The notes below the pieces were generated by a model. The model ran no database searches and was not told the DNA's origin. It saw only the letters and a program-made list of their open reading frames with translations. From assembly GCA_002104905.1 (NCBI GenBank), contig MCFE01000288.1, positions 39,008-103,007 of the forward strand: a DNA stretch of 64,000 nucleotides, given 5' to 3'. A program made the translations under genes and the position numbers. The stretch is from Basidiobolus meristosporus CBS 931.73. Its lineage: Eukaryota > Basidiobolomycota > Basidiobolomycetes > Basidiobolales > Basidiobolaceae. How positions within the stretch are numbered: position 1 is the stretch's first letter; every line of letters begins with the position of its first letter. This document shows, piece by piece, positions 45,090 to 54,740 of this stretch.

Positions 45090-46147
45090 TTAACTAGGTT
45101 TCTTAAGTGTCCTTAGATATTCTTTGATCAGGCTCCAGGTAGTTCTCTCATAGTCTTTGATGGCAATCTGCTGGATCTCTGCATCAATAATATCATCAAA
45201 GTGAGGGTCCAAGTCTTCAAATAACTGTGGTCCCTTCCTGGAGAGTGCATCAGCCACAACAATTGTCTTGCCAGGGATATGTCCAACCTCAAAGTCAAAC
45301 ATTTTCAGCCATGCCATCCATTGGTTTGTGGTATCATCCGGTAGGTCAGGCTTGTTGATCATTCCAGTAAGTGGCTTGGTATCTGTCTCTAGAATGAAAT
45401 ATGTCATGTAAAGTTGTGACTTCAGCTTCCTCAGCATCTTCACAACTCCTAGTAGCACTCTCTTAATCTGTGAGTACCTTTGTTCTCTAGGAGAGAATAG
45501 GAAGCTCTCATATCTGCAGGCATAGTGGTTGCCATCTTTATTATCTTGGCCAAGTAGTGCTCCAGCTCCTATAGGGCTTGCATCTACTGTCAAAATAGGT
45601 GGGCATTCAGTGTTCTGATAATCAAGAGGTCTTAGAACTGGTGGAGATACTAAGGCCTCATTCAGTAATTGCATGGCTTCTTCTTGCTCTTCTCCCCAGA
45701 TAAATGGGGTATTCTTTCTCTGTAGTTGGTAGATTGGTTCTGCTATCTCAGAAAATCTTGGGATCCAGATCCTAAAGAACCCACAAGCTGCCACAAAGCC
45801 CAAGCGTGTGTTAGATCTGTGGGGGTAGGCCAGTTGCATATCTTTTGTGTCTTTGAATCTCCAGGTGAACAACCAAAGGGGTTGCATTTTTGTCCAACAA
45901 TGGATATCTCTGATACACCAAAGCTACTTTTCTCACCACTGATGGTGAGTCCAGCTTCTTCAATGGCTCCTAATATGGCATCACTGTCTGAAATATGGTC
46001 ATAGACAAACTTTCTTACTCCAGGCATGACTTCAGTGGTGTCCCGGGTTTTTGGTCCTTTGATGCCTATGTCATCAACAAAGATAGCAAGTTTCTCAGGT
46101 ATAAACTGGTACAGCACATTCACCATGCATCTCTGGAACTGAGCCAC
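45090..46147 (-). pseudogene. GyA-1 reverse transcriptase C-terminus and RNase H
   Basis: Two overlapping open frames: 46147-45743 with 'KLAIFVDDIGIKGPKTRD' and the RT thumb, and 45887-45090 with the RNase H blocks 'ILTVDASPIGAGALLGQD', 'ILETDTKPLTGMI' and 'VADALSRKGP'. The catalytic FVDD is intact. A frameshift in the overlap separates RT from RNase H. Confidence 0.88.
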
Positions 46148-46767
46148 AGTGCTTGTAGCCCCTCAGCTGAGTCTTGGTATTCTTAACAGTCCAAATGGAG
46201 TTTGGAGTGCAAACATATCTCTTGATGTCTCATCAAGGGGAATCTGGTCATATCCTGAGTAGAGATCATATGTTGAGTAGATGGAGTGACCACTACAGCT
46301 TTCTGCAAAGTCATCAATAGATTGAGGTATAGCAGCATCTCTGATAGTGACAGCATTTGCAGGTGCATGTCTAGAATGAATCAGAGCTTTCCATTCTTCT
46401 TTTTGGTCACAAACCATCTGTTAGCATAGGGTCCATGGCATGGTTCTAGGATACCAGCTTCTATCTTCTTCTTAAGTAGGTCATGCACATCAGCTTGGAG
46501 TCCTCTGGGCAGTGGGTAAGGCTTAAATGACCAGGGTGTGTGGGGCACTGTATGAATCTTGATGGGTTTTTCAACTGATGTCTTTAAGAGCCCCATCTCC
46601 TTGTCATTATATGAGAAAACCTTACTATGCCTTTTCAAGGTTTCTTCAAATAATAGTATCTTCTCTGGTGTAAGGCTTCCATCACCAATGATAAGTTGCT
46701 TAAGTCTCTCAGGTGTAAGTTGTATATCTTCTGGTGTTTCTTCTGGTGGTCTAATGTAATCAGCAGG
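46148..46767 (-). pseudogene. GyA-1 reverse transcriptase N-terminus
   Basis: In order: 'HTPWSFKPYPLPRGLQADVHDLLKKKIEAGILEPC', 'NRWFVTKKKNGKL' and a stop; then, in another frame, 'ANAVTIRDAAIPQSIDDFAES', 'TYDLYSGYDQIPLDETSRDM' and 'LLRIPRLS' and a stop. The stop after KNGKL, the one-base frame change and the stop after RIPRLS all occur at the same places in GyA-3. Confidence 0.88.
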
Positions 46768-47355
46768 TCAAGATCCATCAGTCAAAGGTGTAAGTGATGG
46801 TCTAATCTTCTGTTCTACTGTCTTGTATTTTGTCCAAACCATAGCAGTCTGCTCCTGTATACCTAATGAGCAGCTCCAAATGTTGGGGTGTATATTGTCA
46901 GGCTCCTCATCTTCTTCCATCACAAGATGTGTCTTCTGGCAAGCAGTATGTGTCCTCTTATTGTTGGGTGTTACACCACAGAAGGTTGACTGTAGTCCTG
47001 GGTTGGATCCTTGTATGGTGTACCACACTGACCCATTGGAATAGTTGGTAGTTGTAGCCTTAGTACTGGTTTCCCATGGTCTACCTAGCAGAAGGTCAAA
47101 GTTTACCTTCTGGCAGATGAAGAGGAGAAGCCAGACCTTGATTCCTTGTACCTCAATAGGGAACTTGTTCACTACACCGTAGAGTGGACTAGATCCTGAG
47201 TTTGCATCAGTCATATTCCATCCAATATCTCTATCAACAGGCAGTAGCTCCTTGCTTTTAAGTGTCTTCCAGAAGTCTAGCGGCATAACACAAATCTCTG
47301 AGCCACTGTCAATATGGCAGTCAACTGGGTCATCATATATACACCCTTTCACCAC
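46768..47355 (-). CDS. GyA-1 aspartic protease region
   Basis: An open frame of 195 codons with the retropepsin active site 'HIDSGSEICVMP' and 'FDLLLGRPWETSTKA'. It would be cut from a Gag-Pol polyprotein; here it is out of frame with Gag, which stops 7 bases into it. The mature protease would start upstream of the first ATG of this ORF, so that ATG is only nominal. Confidence 0.8.
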   Translation of the reverse strand: MVKGCIYDDPVDCHIDSGSEICVMPLDFWKTLKSKELLPVDRDIGWNMTDANSGSSPLYGVVNKFPIEVQGIKVWLLLFICQKVNFDLLLGRPWETSTKATTTNYSNGSVWYTIQGSNPGLQSTFCGVTPNNKRTHTACQKTHLVMEEDEEPDNIHPNIWSCSLGIQEQTAMVWTKYKTVEQKIRPSLTPLTDGS

Positions 47356-48725
47356 AGCAGGTGCAACAGAGTAAAAGGTCTTATATTTGGTAGTGTGTCA
47401 TCCTTTTGGTGGTCTTCATGGTTTGTCTGAATTATATGGGTGTCCATTTGTTCAACAGCTTGTTGTCTTGTGCTAAGCTGCTCATCAAAGGTCTTCCTAA
47501 CAGATGGGGATACACTCATGATTTCTCCAACCAACAAAGCAAGGTTCTGCTTCAGCAGCTTCTCAGTAATCAGTTGAGGACTTGAGTAGCTTGCTATCTT
47601 TGAGGTCATCTGAAAGTGAGGCAATGGATCTTGGGTGGGCAGCATACTAGGCCTCTTGTCAATAAAAACTTCAGGTTCTTCAAATTGTGGTCTTCTAAGG
47701 ATGGGTTTGGCAAGTTCTTCAGGGAGTGGTCTTTTGGTAGCAAAGGCATCAACTTTGTATTGTCTGTTGTCAGGGCTGCTTGGACTCACTTTATGAGTCC
47801 CAACAGGGGCATCAACAGTAATCTTTCTGGTTGCTGAGTCAGATTTATGGAAAAGGGCTCTCATCTCTCCTCTTTGGAAATTAGTGGGAATCCTTCTTCC
47901 TTCCTTGTCAGCAAGCATTCCATCAGCATCAAACTGTACTGCTCTTTCTCTGAGTACCTGACTAAGCTCTGAGCATTCTTGTCTGGCATGCTGAGTAGAG
48001 TCACACCAGATGCAGTGCCTGGGCAAAGGTCTTTGTCCCTTGGTAGCAACCTCAGATGAGCCATTAATCTTGAGGGCTAGCTTTTGTAGCTGTTCAGCAA
48101 GTTGGTCAATTTTGTTGGTAGTGTAGGTCTGATTGTCAGCAGCAGCACTCCTTAGCTCCTTGGTTGACTGGTCCGGCAGATTAGATGTCAGGAATCTCAT
48201 AAAGGTAGAAGTTTGCTTTGCCTCTAGAAGAACACGTTTCATTTTTGCAAAGCAAGGAATGCCAGACTTGTCATCCTTGGCTGCATGTAAGTCAACTTTC
48301 CTTGCCAAGTCCTGGGGAAGCCCTTGTGCAAGGTAAAGTGTCATGGTAAGCTCAGTTACAGCCTGGGTCTCTAGGAGTGGTTTGGCCCTATCTTCATATT
48401 GTTGAATGAACTCTTCAAGTGGTAGCTTGGAAAGTCCAGTTCTTCCAAAGTGTCTGAGGTCTTCAATTCCATAGTATATCTGGGGTCTACCATACTCAGT
48501 CTGTAGGTAGGTCTTCATTAAGGCCCAGTCAGTGAGAATGTCTCCTTGTCTGAAAGGCTTAGTAGTAATATTGTTGGTGCAGTAGTAGGGGAAGTCTTCA
48601 GCCATTTCTTGTTCAGATAGGCTGCACATCTTGCAGAGCTTCTCCCATTTGAATACAAAGCTTTCCACATGCTTTCCATCAAACTGTGGGGCTCCATGTA
48701 AGAGCGGTAATGGCATAGAGTTCAT
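47349..48725 (-). CDS. GyA-1 Gag, 458 codons open
   Basis: The only full-length Gag frame of the family here. It starts MNSMPLPLLHGAPQFDGKHV about 118 bp inside the primer site. An N-terminal capsid-like region ('EDFPYYC', 'LPLEEFIQQYEDRAKPLLETQAVTELTMTLYLAQGLPQDLARKV') is followed by a single CCHC knuckle, HCIWCDSTQHARQEC, at about residue 240, and a charged tail. Gag would form particles and package the RNA. The last residues (PNIRPFTLLHLLW) are the product of a one-base deletion relative to GyA-2. Confidence 0.9.
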   Translation of the reverse strand: MNSMPLPLLHGAPQFDGKHVESFVFKWEKLCKMCSLSEQEMAEDFPYYCTNNITTKPFRQGDILTDWALMKTYLQTEYGRPQIYYGIEDLRHFGRTGLSKLPLEEFIQQYEDRAKPLLETQAVTELTMTLYLAQGLPQDLARKVDLHAAKDDKSGIPCFAKMKRVLLEAKQTSTFMRFLTSNLPDQSTKELRSAAADNQTYTTNKIDQLAEQLQKLALKINGSSEVATKGQRPLPRHCIWCDSTQHARQECSELSQVLRERAVQFDADGMLADKEGRRIPTNFQRGEMRALFHKSDSATRKITVDAPVGTHKVSPSSPDNRQYKVDAFATKRPLPEELAKPILRRPQFEEPEVFIDKRPSMLPTQDPLPHFQMTSKIASYSSPQLITEKLLKQNLALLVGEIMSVSPSVRKTFDEQLSTRQQAVEQMDTHIIQTNHEDHQKDDTLPNIRPFTLLHLLW

Positions 48726-48842
48726 TTTGGGCAGGTGGGATGGTGTTGTAATCTTGATAATATTGGTAGTCTCTATTCAATAAGGGGATAACAGCTCAAA
48801 TCTTCAGGTAGATCTTGTTGGGTCCTAGGGAGCTTGTATGAA

Positions 48843-48861
48843 CCCCCCATGTTGGGTGCCA
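48843..48861 (-). other. GyA-1 primer binding site
   Basis: The minus strand reads TGGCACCCAACATGGGGGG a few bases from the 5' LTR, the same as in GyA-3. Confidence 0.75.
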
Positions 48862-48865
48862 ATTA

Positions 48866-49936
48866 TGTGGTGGCGTATAAGTCCAAAGGAGAGATATGTC
48901 CAACACTTCTGAAGTGTTTTGTGTGTGGGGTGTTCACTGGGTACAATAACCTCTGGCAAAAGCTTGCTAGGAATACTTGGGTTCTGTCTCTAATCTAATG
49001 TGAAGGGGAATAATGCCACAAGCTTGTCAAGGGAAAACTATTGAGCTGCAATCCCCAACTATGTAGGCATCTTAACAAAAGTATGTGCTGGGTTCAGCAT
49101 CCTTTGAGATGACAATGTACTAAAGCTTCCAAAGTCAAAACAACTGTAAACTCCACCAGCAGGGACTTGATAAGAATGCAGCTGTGGTCAATAGTTACAA
49201 AGACAGAACAGTATCTTTGCCTGTGCAAGAGCAAACTTGGGAAAGAATCAAATATAATAAAAGATACCTATTCTGAGTGTTCCTCACCAGCAGTGCCTCC
49301 AAGGTCAGTTGGCTGTCAGCACAGTTTCCTGGGAGTGTCCTGTGGTCTGGGGTAGGAAGATCAGGTAGCAGCAGGTAGCAGTGATCACACTAATCAACAA
49401 GTTGGTATATTGATAAAAGAGATGATGATTTATTGTTGAGGGATAGCCTCCCCTATATACTTTTCTAACTGGCTAAGTGATTGCTAATCATGGTGTTCCA
49501 GAAGGTTCTGGATATCAATAGAAACCTTAATGACATCAGAATGACCTAAGAATGTTCTAAGTAGGTGCCGGAAGGTTCTAAGAGGCACAGCACATCCAAC
49601 CAATCAGGATTCAGTATTATGAAACCTGCGTAACATAAGGATACCATATATGGTATGGAAATGGTATGGATGGTGACCTTGGTTGATCATGTGTCACAGG
49701 TACTGGCGCGGGTACTTGCCTAATATAGAAGCACTTATAGCTAGTAATCTTACATAAAGTGAGGGGTAACTTATGCAATAAGGTAAGCAGGTGTGATAGT
49801 CAACTGGCTTATGGGATAGTACTGATTGGGTAAGTCAAAAGGGATAAAACTAAAATAAAAGTAGTAGAGATATAGGGAAGTAGAAAATAAGGGAATGAGC
49901 ACATCTGTCAGTGGGTGTCACTATCTCCCCACTACA
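48866..49936 (-). repeat. GyA-1 5' LTR
   Basis: 1071 bp, TGTGGTGGCG...CCCACTACA on the plus strand. On the minus strand a TATATAGG-type TATA box (about 49452-49459) lies where the family has TATATAAGGGAGG. GyA-3 RT sequence resumes at 49937. Confidence 0.9.
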
Positions 49937-50890
49937 CCAGGACACCACTGAAGTTATGCCTGGAGTAAGAAAGTTGATCTATTACCATATTTTGGACAAT
50001 GATGCAACATTACAAGCCATTGAAGAAGCTGGACTCACCATCAGTGGTGAGAAAAGCAGCTTTGGTGTATCAGAGATATCCATTGTTGGATGAAAATGCA
50101 ACACCTTTGGTTGTTCAGCATGAGACTCCAAGACACAAAAGATATGCAACTGGCCTACCCCCGCAAATCTAACACAAGCTTGTGGCTTTGTGGCAGCTTG
50201 TGGGTTCTTTAGGATCTGGATCCCAAGATTTTCTGAGACAGCAGAACCAATGTACCAACTTCAGAGAAAGAATACCCCATTCATCTGGGGAGAAGAACAA
50301 GAAGAAGCCATGCAATTACTGAAAGAGGCCTTAGTATCTCCACCAGTTCTAAGACCTCTTGACTATCAGAACACTAAATGCCCACCTATTTTGATGATGG
50401 ATGCAAGCCCTATAGGAGCTAGAGCACTACTTGGACAAGATGATGAAGATGGCAACCGCTATGCCTGTAGATATGAGAGCTGCCTATTCTTGCCTAGAGA
50501 ACAAAGATACTCAAAGATTAAGAGAGTGCTACTAGAAGTTGTGAAGATGCTGAGGAAGCTGAAGTCACAACTCTACATGACACATTTCATTCTGGAGACA
50601 GATGCCAAGCCACCTATAGGAATGATCAACAAGCCTGACCTACCTGGTGATGCCACAAACTAATGGATGGCATGGCTGAAAATGTTCGACATTGAGGTTG
50701 GACATATCCCTGGCAAGACATTTGTTGTGGCTGATGCACTCTCCAGGAAGGGACCACAATTATTTGAAGACTTGGACCCTGACTTTGATGATATGATTGA
50801 TGCAGAGATCCAACAGGTTGCCATCAAAGACCATGAGAGAACTACCTGGAGCCTGATCAAGGAATATCTAAGGACACTTAAGAAACCTAG
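49937..50890 (+). pseudogene. GyA-3 reverse transcriptase C-terminus and RNase H
   Basis: Continues from 42765 with 'DTTEVMPGVRKLIYYHI' and 'GLTISGEKSSFGVSEISIVG', then a stop at 50091. RNase H follows in 50190-50663 ('ILMMDASPIGARALLG', 'LETDAKPPIGMI') and 50667 onward ('VADALSRKGPQLFEDLD'). Two stops split it. Confidence 0.87.
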
Positions 50891-52109
50891 TTGGATGGAA
50901 AATCAGGAGTTTAGAAAACTCAGAAAGAAGGCATATCACTACTATCTCAAAGATAATCTTCTTCTTAAACAAGTGAAGCCTGGACTTATGCCAAGAAGAG
51001 TAGTCACTACCCCATAAGTGCAACTGAGCATCATGACAAGTATCCACCAAGGAGAACCAGGAGGACATTAAGGAGAAGAAGCCACCTACAATACCGCAGC
51101 TCAGAGGTACTACTGGGAAAACATGTACTATGATATCCAACACTTTATGGAGTCATGTGCAGCCTGCAAGAAGAGATCCTCCAAGCTTTATGAAGAACCA
51201 CTGCATCCTACTTACACAATCTGTCTATGGCAAATGGCTGGTATTGACCTTGTCCACATGCCAACAGCTGGATCAAAAAAGTACCTGATTGTTGCTAGAT
51301 ATGACCTTAGTGGATGGGCAGAGGCTCAAGCTTTGCCCAACAACAAAAGCCATACCATATGGAGATCTATACTTGAAGACATTATCTGCAGATTTGGCTG
51401 CATCCAACAGTTTGTTGCTGACAGAGAAGGAATGACATCCCAAATGATCCAGGAGCTGTGCTCAAAGTACAAGATACACATTGCTCTTACAACAGCTTAC
51501 AATCCTCAAGCCAATGGAACAATAGAGAGAGGACCTGGACCATTGGTGAACTCTCTTGTCAAGACTTGTGAGAGTAACATAACATTGTGGCCACAGCAAT
51601 TACATCTTGCACTCTGGGCAGACAGAATTACTACCAAGAGAACAACTGGATTATTGCCATTCAAACTACTCTGTGGACATGACTGCATACTACCAGTTGA
51701 GTTAAACACAGTCACTTGGAACTCATTGTATTGGAGATCCAACATGCAGACTGAAGACCTCCTTGCAACTTGCATACAGCAACTTGATCACCATAACTGG
51801 AATATCAACAGAGCTGCTGAACAACTTAAGGATATACAACTGAAGAACAAAGTGCACTTTGACAAATCACACTCAACAAGACCAAAACCACTATCACTAG
51901 GAGACTCAGTTTTACTCTATGATTCCACCTTGGACAAACAATGGAGTTGGAAGTTTGACAACAAATGGACTGGCACCTGCCTCATTTCCAAAGTGATTAG
52001 AAATGGAAGCTACTACATATCTGAGCCTGATAACACCCAGTTGAGAGCACCAGTTGCAGGAAACCAACTTAAGTTATTCAAGCATAGGAGTTTTGCACAT
52101 CAAGATTAG
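50891..52109 (+). pseudogene. GyA-3 integrase
   Basis: The linker and zinc region (stop at 51016), then a 328-codon open frame from 51123. This frame has 'CAACKKRSSKLYEE', the first aspartate in 'MAGIDLVHMP', the second in 'FVADREGMTSQM' and the glutamate in 'GTIERGPG'. This core keeps all three catalytic residues, unlike GyA-1. The C-terminal half has 'LSLGDSVLLYDSTLDKQW'. The upstream stops mean it cannot be made as part of Pol. Confidence 0.88.
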
Positions 52110-52135
52110 TTTGCTTTGACCCCAGCTCAAAGCTG

Positions 52136-52148
52136 AGAGGGGGGTGGA
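52136..52148 (+). other. GyA-3 polypurine tract
   Basis: GAGAGGGGGGTGGA directly precedes the 3' LTR, matching the tract of GyA-1. Confidence 0.8.
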
Positions 52149-53218
52149 TGTAGTGGGGTGACAGTGACACCCACTGACAGATGTGCTCATTCCCATATTT
52201 TCTACTTTCCTATATCTCTACTACACTTATTTTAATTTATCCCATTTGTCTTACCTGATTGGTACTATTGCATAAGCTGGTTGACTATCACACCTGCTTA
52301 CCTTATTGCATAAGTTATCCCTCACTTTATGTAAGATTACCAGCTAAAAGTGCTTTTATATTAGGCAAGTACCCATGCCAGTACCTGTGACACATGATCA
52401 ACCTGTGTCACCATCCCTACCATTTCCATACCATATATGGTATCCCTATGTTATGCAGGTCTCAGAATACTGATTCCTGATTGGTTGGATGTGCTATGCC
52501 TCTTAGAACCTTGCGGCACCTGCTTAGAACATTCTTAGGTCAATCTGATGTCATTAAGATTTCTATTGATATCTAGAACCTTCTGGAAGACCATGATTAG
52601 TAATCACATAGCTAGTAAGAAAAGTATATAAGGGAGGCTATCCCTCAACAATAGATCATCATCCCTTTTATCAATACACCAACTTGTTGATTAGTGTGAT
52701 CACTGCTACCTGCTGCTACCTGATCTTCCTACCCCAGAACACAGGACACTCCCAGGAAACTGCGCTGACAGCCAACTGACCTTGGAGGCACTACTGGTGA
52801 GGAACACTTAGAGTAGGTATCTTTTATTATATTTGATTCTTTCCCAAGTTTGCTCTTGCACAGGCAAAGATACTGTTCTGTCTTTGTAACTATTGACCAC
52901 AGCTGCATTCTTATCAAGTCCCTGCTGGTGGAGTTTACAGTTGTTTTGACTTTGGAAGCTTTTGTACATTGTCATCTCAAAGGATGCTGAACCCAGCACA
53001 TACTTTTGTTAAGACGCCATCTAAGCTGGGGATTGCAGCTCAATAGTTTTCCCTTGACAAGCTTGTGGCATTATTCCCCTTCACATTAGATTAGAGACAG
53101 AACCCAAGTATTCCTAGCAAGCTTTTGCCAGAGGTTATTGCACCCAGTGAACACCCTACACACAAAACACTTAAGAAGTGTTGCACGCATCTCTCCCTTG
53201 GACCTATACACCACCACA
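52149..53218 (+). repeat. GyA-3 3' LTR
   Basis: TGTAGTGGGG...CACCACCACA, 1070 bp. A TATA box, TATATAAG, lies at 52625-52632. CpG sites present in younger LTRs are largely TG or CA here (for example GTACCTGTGAC against GTACCCGTGAC in the solo LTR at 62027). Followed by GTGG and the GyC RT gene. Confidence 0.9.
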
Positions 53219-53222
53219 GTGG

Positions 53223-54065
53223 TAGAATCTCTTGAGTTAGGATCTAGAAGTATTTGGTCATATCCTGAATAAAGATCCAATGTGGTAGTCAGAGGATATC
53301 CAGTAAATGACTCAATATACTCATGTTGTATAGGTGGCTGCATAGCATCTTTGATGGTGACCTTATTCAAATGCTGTATGTCTTGAATAAACTGTAGACT
53401 TCCATTTTTCTCTGACAGTGTAAACCAGGGGATACAATAAGGTCCAGAGCTGTATTCAATGACTCCACTTTGAAATCTTGATTGTAGCATTTCAATTGCT
53501 TTGCTCTGTAATCTTGTGGGAATATGATATGATCTCAGTGCCCATGGTGTATATTCAATGGTATGGATCTTAACCAGTGGAAATAGCTCTGTGGATAAAC
53601 ATCCTCTTTGTTCATCATTAAATGCAAAGACATTATCATAGCATTGTAGCATAGTCAAAAAGGGACTATTCTCCTCAGTGGTAAGAGTAGTCCCAATAGC
53701 TAACTTCTTGAGCTTCTCTTCTGTGAGTCTGATTTTGTCATATTGGTGCAGAGGCTCTATTTGAGAATTGCAGTGGCCTGATGGTGAGATTCCAGTAGAC
53801 ACTGGCTTTGCTTTCAATGCAACTGGCTTATACTTGGTATTTGTCTTACTTGTTGTTGACAGAATGATGTGCTGATCATAAAACAAAATATCATCATGAA
53901 CCTGAGTATTTTGTACTGGAATTAGGTCTGCATTTCTTGGATTATTCACTTCTGCTGCACAAAAAGTTGCCCTTCTTTTTCAATTGTTAGAAGTGATTGT
54001 CAGCCATAAGCTTCCATCAGGACTGTTATAAGCTTGTAGAAGAGATTTTCTCTAATATGATTGTC
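53223..54065 (-). pseudogene. GyC reverse transcriptase N-terminus
   Basis: On the minus strand: 'RLTEEKLKKLAIGTTLTTEENSPFLTMLQCYDNVFAFNDEQRG', 'PWALRSYHIPTRLQSKAIEMLQSRFQSGVIEYSSGPY', 'FIQDIQHLNKVTIKDAMQPP' and 'TTLDLYSGYDQILLDPNSRD'. This part is open and keeps the first catalytic aspartate. It ends at 53223 against the GyA-3 3' LTR and continues in the same frame at 37849. Confidence 0.88.
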
Positions 54066-54740
54066 CTAACAATGCCTCAAAAGTGGGTCAATTGGCAACA
54101 ATAAAAAGGGAAAAGTAACCCTGATTCCTCCAATTTCAGTTGGTACAGAGTGACAAAGTCCAAGCTTCTTCTCTGTTGCACCTGTAGCAGTTCTCATATT
54201 CCAGTCAACTTCTGTTGAAGGCAACTTGATTTTTTCAAGAGTCATAGCAGTGATAGCATTGGTTTCTGATCCGGAATCAAAAGCACATTCCACTTCAACA
54301 TTGTTGATTGTAGCAGCATGGCTTCCTATTGTAATAGAGTAAAAGGCTTTTTCCACTTCAAATTGTAGTTGTGCACTTGATAACATTGTTGACAACTATT
54401 CTTGATAATTCTTCAGCATACCTTTGTTCATAGGCTTAACTATTACCAGTAGTAGTTGACTGAGATTGTTGATAGCAGTGAACATTTCTTGATTAGTAAG
54501 TTGTGGAAATGGAGATTTCCAGAATTTGTCAATAACTCTCTGTGTAACTGCAGTAGTGTCATACTTAGATTGAGATTGCAACTGTTTTTTTTGGAATCTT
54601 GATGCTTCTGGCTGTGCTGGTATTTCAACAACTGGCTGATTTCTCTTGTTGGTACATACCTTTTTTGGATTGCTCTCTGTAGAGACATACTTTCTCTTAT
54701 CAATAAGGCAATTAAATTCTTCAGCTTCCTCATTTTTCAT
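54066..54740 (-). pseudogene. GyC aspartic protease and upstream linker
   Basis: The retropepsin motif 'VECAFDSGSETNAITAMTLEKI' is in the open frame 54395-54066 and the active-site DSGS is intact. The preceding 54740-54396 frame is a lysine- and glutamine-rich linker. A stop divides them near 54395. Confidence 0.82.

Larger units (their letters stand above)
42766..49936 (-). mobile_element. Ty3/gypsy retrotransposon GyA-1, complete structure
   Basis: 7171 bp with two LTRs of 1071 bp, primer site, gag, protease, RT, RNase H, integrase and polypurine tract, on the minus strand. It is inserted in the RT gene of its sister GyA-3. Flanks are CTGG (42762-42765) and CCAG (49937-49940), explained as a CCGG target duplication with one CpG transition on each side. 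No uninterrupted Pol remains, though Gag is open. Confidence 0.92.
37854..53218 (+). mobile_element. Ty3/gypsy retrotransposon GyA-3, split by GyA-1
   Basis: A plus-strand element with 5' LTR (37854-39945, itself interrupted) and 3' LTR (52149-53218). Internal parts are 39946-42765 and 49937-52148, joining within RT. GTGG flanks both ends (37850-37853, 53219-53222) inside the GyC RT gene. All Gag-Pol domains are present but carry stops. Confidence 0.9.

Noticed and set aside
46380-46420. Programmed frameshift or stop read-through as the explanation for the shared breaks in GyA RT
   Set aside because: The breaks fall inside conserved RT blocks rather than at Gag-Pol junctions, and two stops plus a frame change would all have to be recoded. 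A defective shared ancestor is simpler.
52110-52148. Possible envelope gene between integrase and 3' LTR in the gypsy elements
   Set aside because: In GyA-1, GyA-3 and GyE the integrase end lies within a few hundred bases or less of the polypurine tract; there is no room or frame for an envelope protein.
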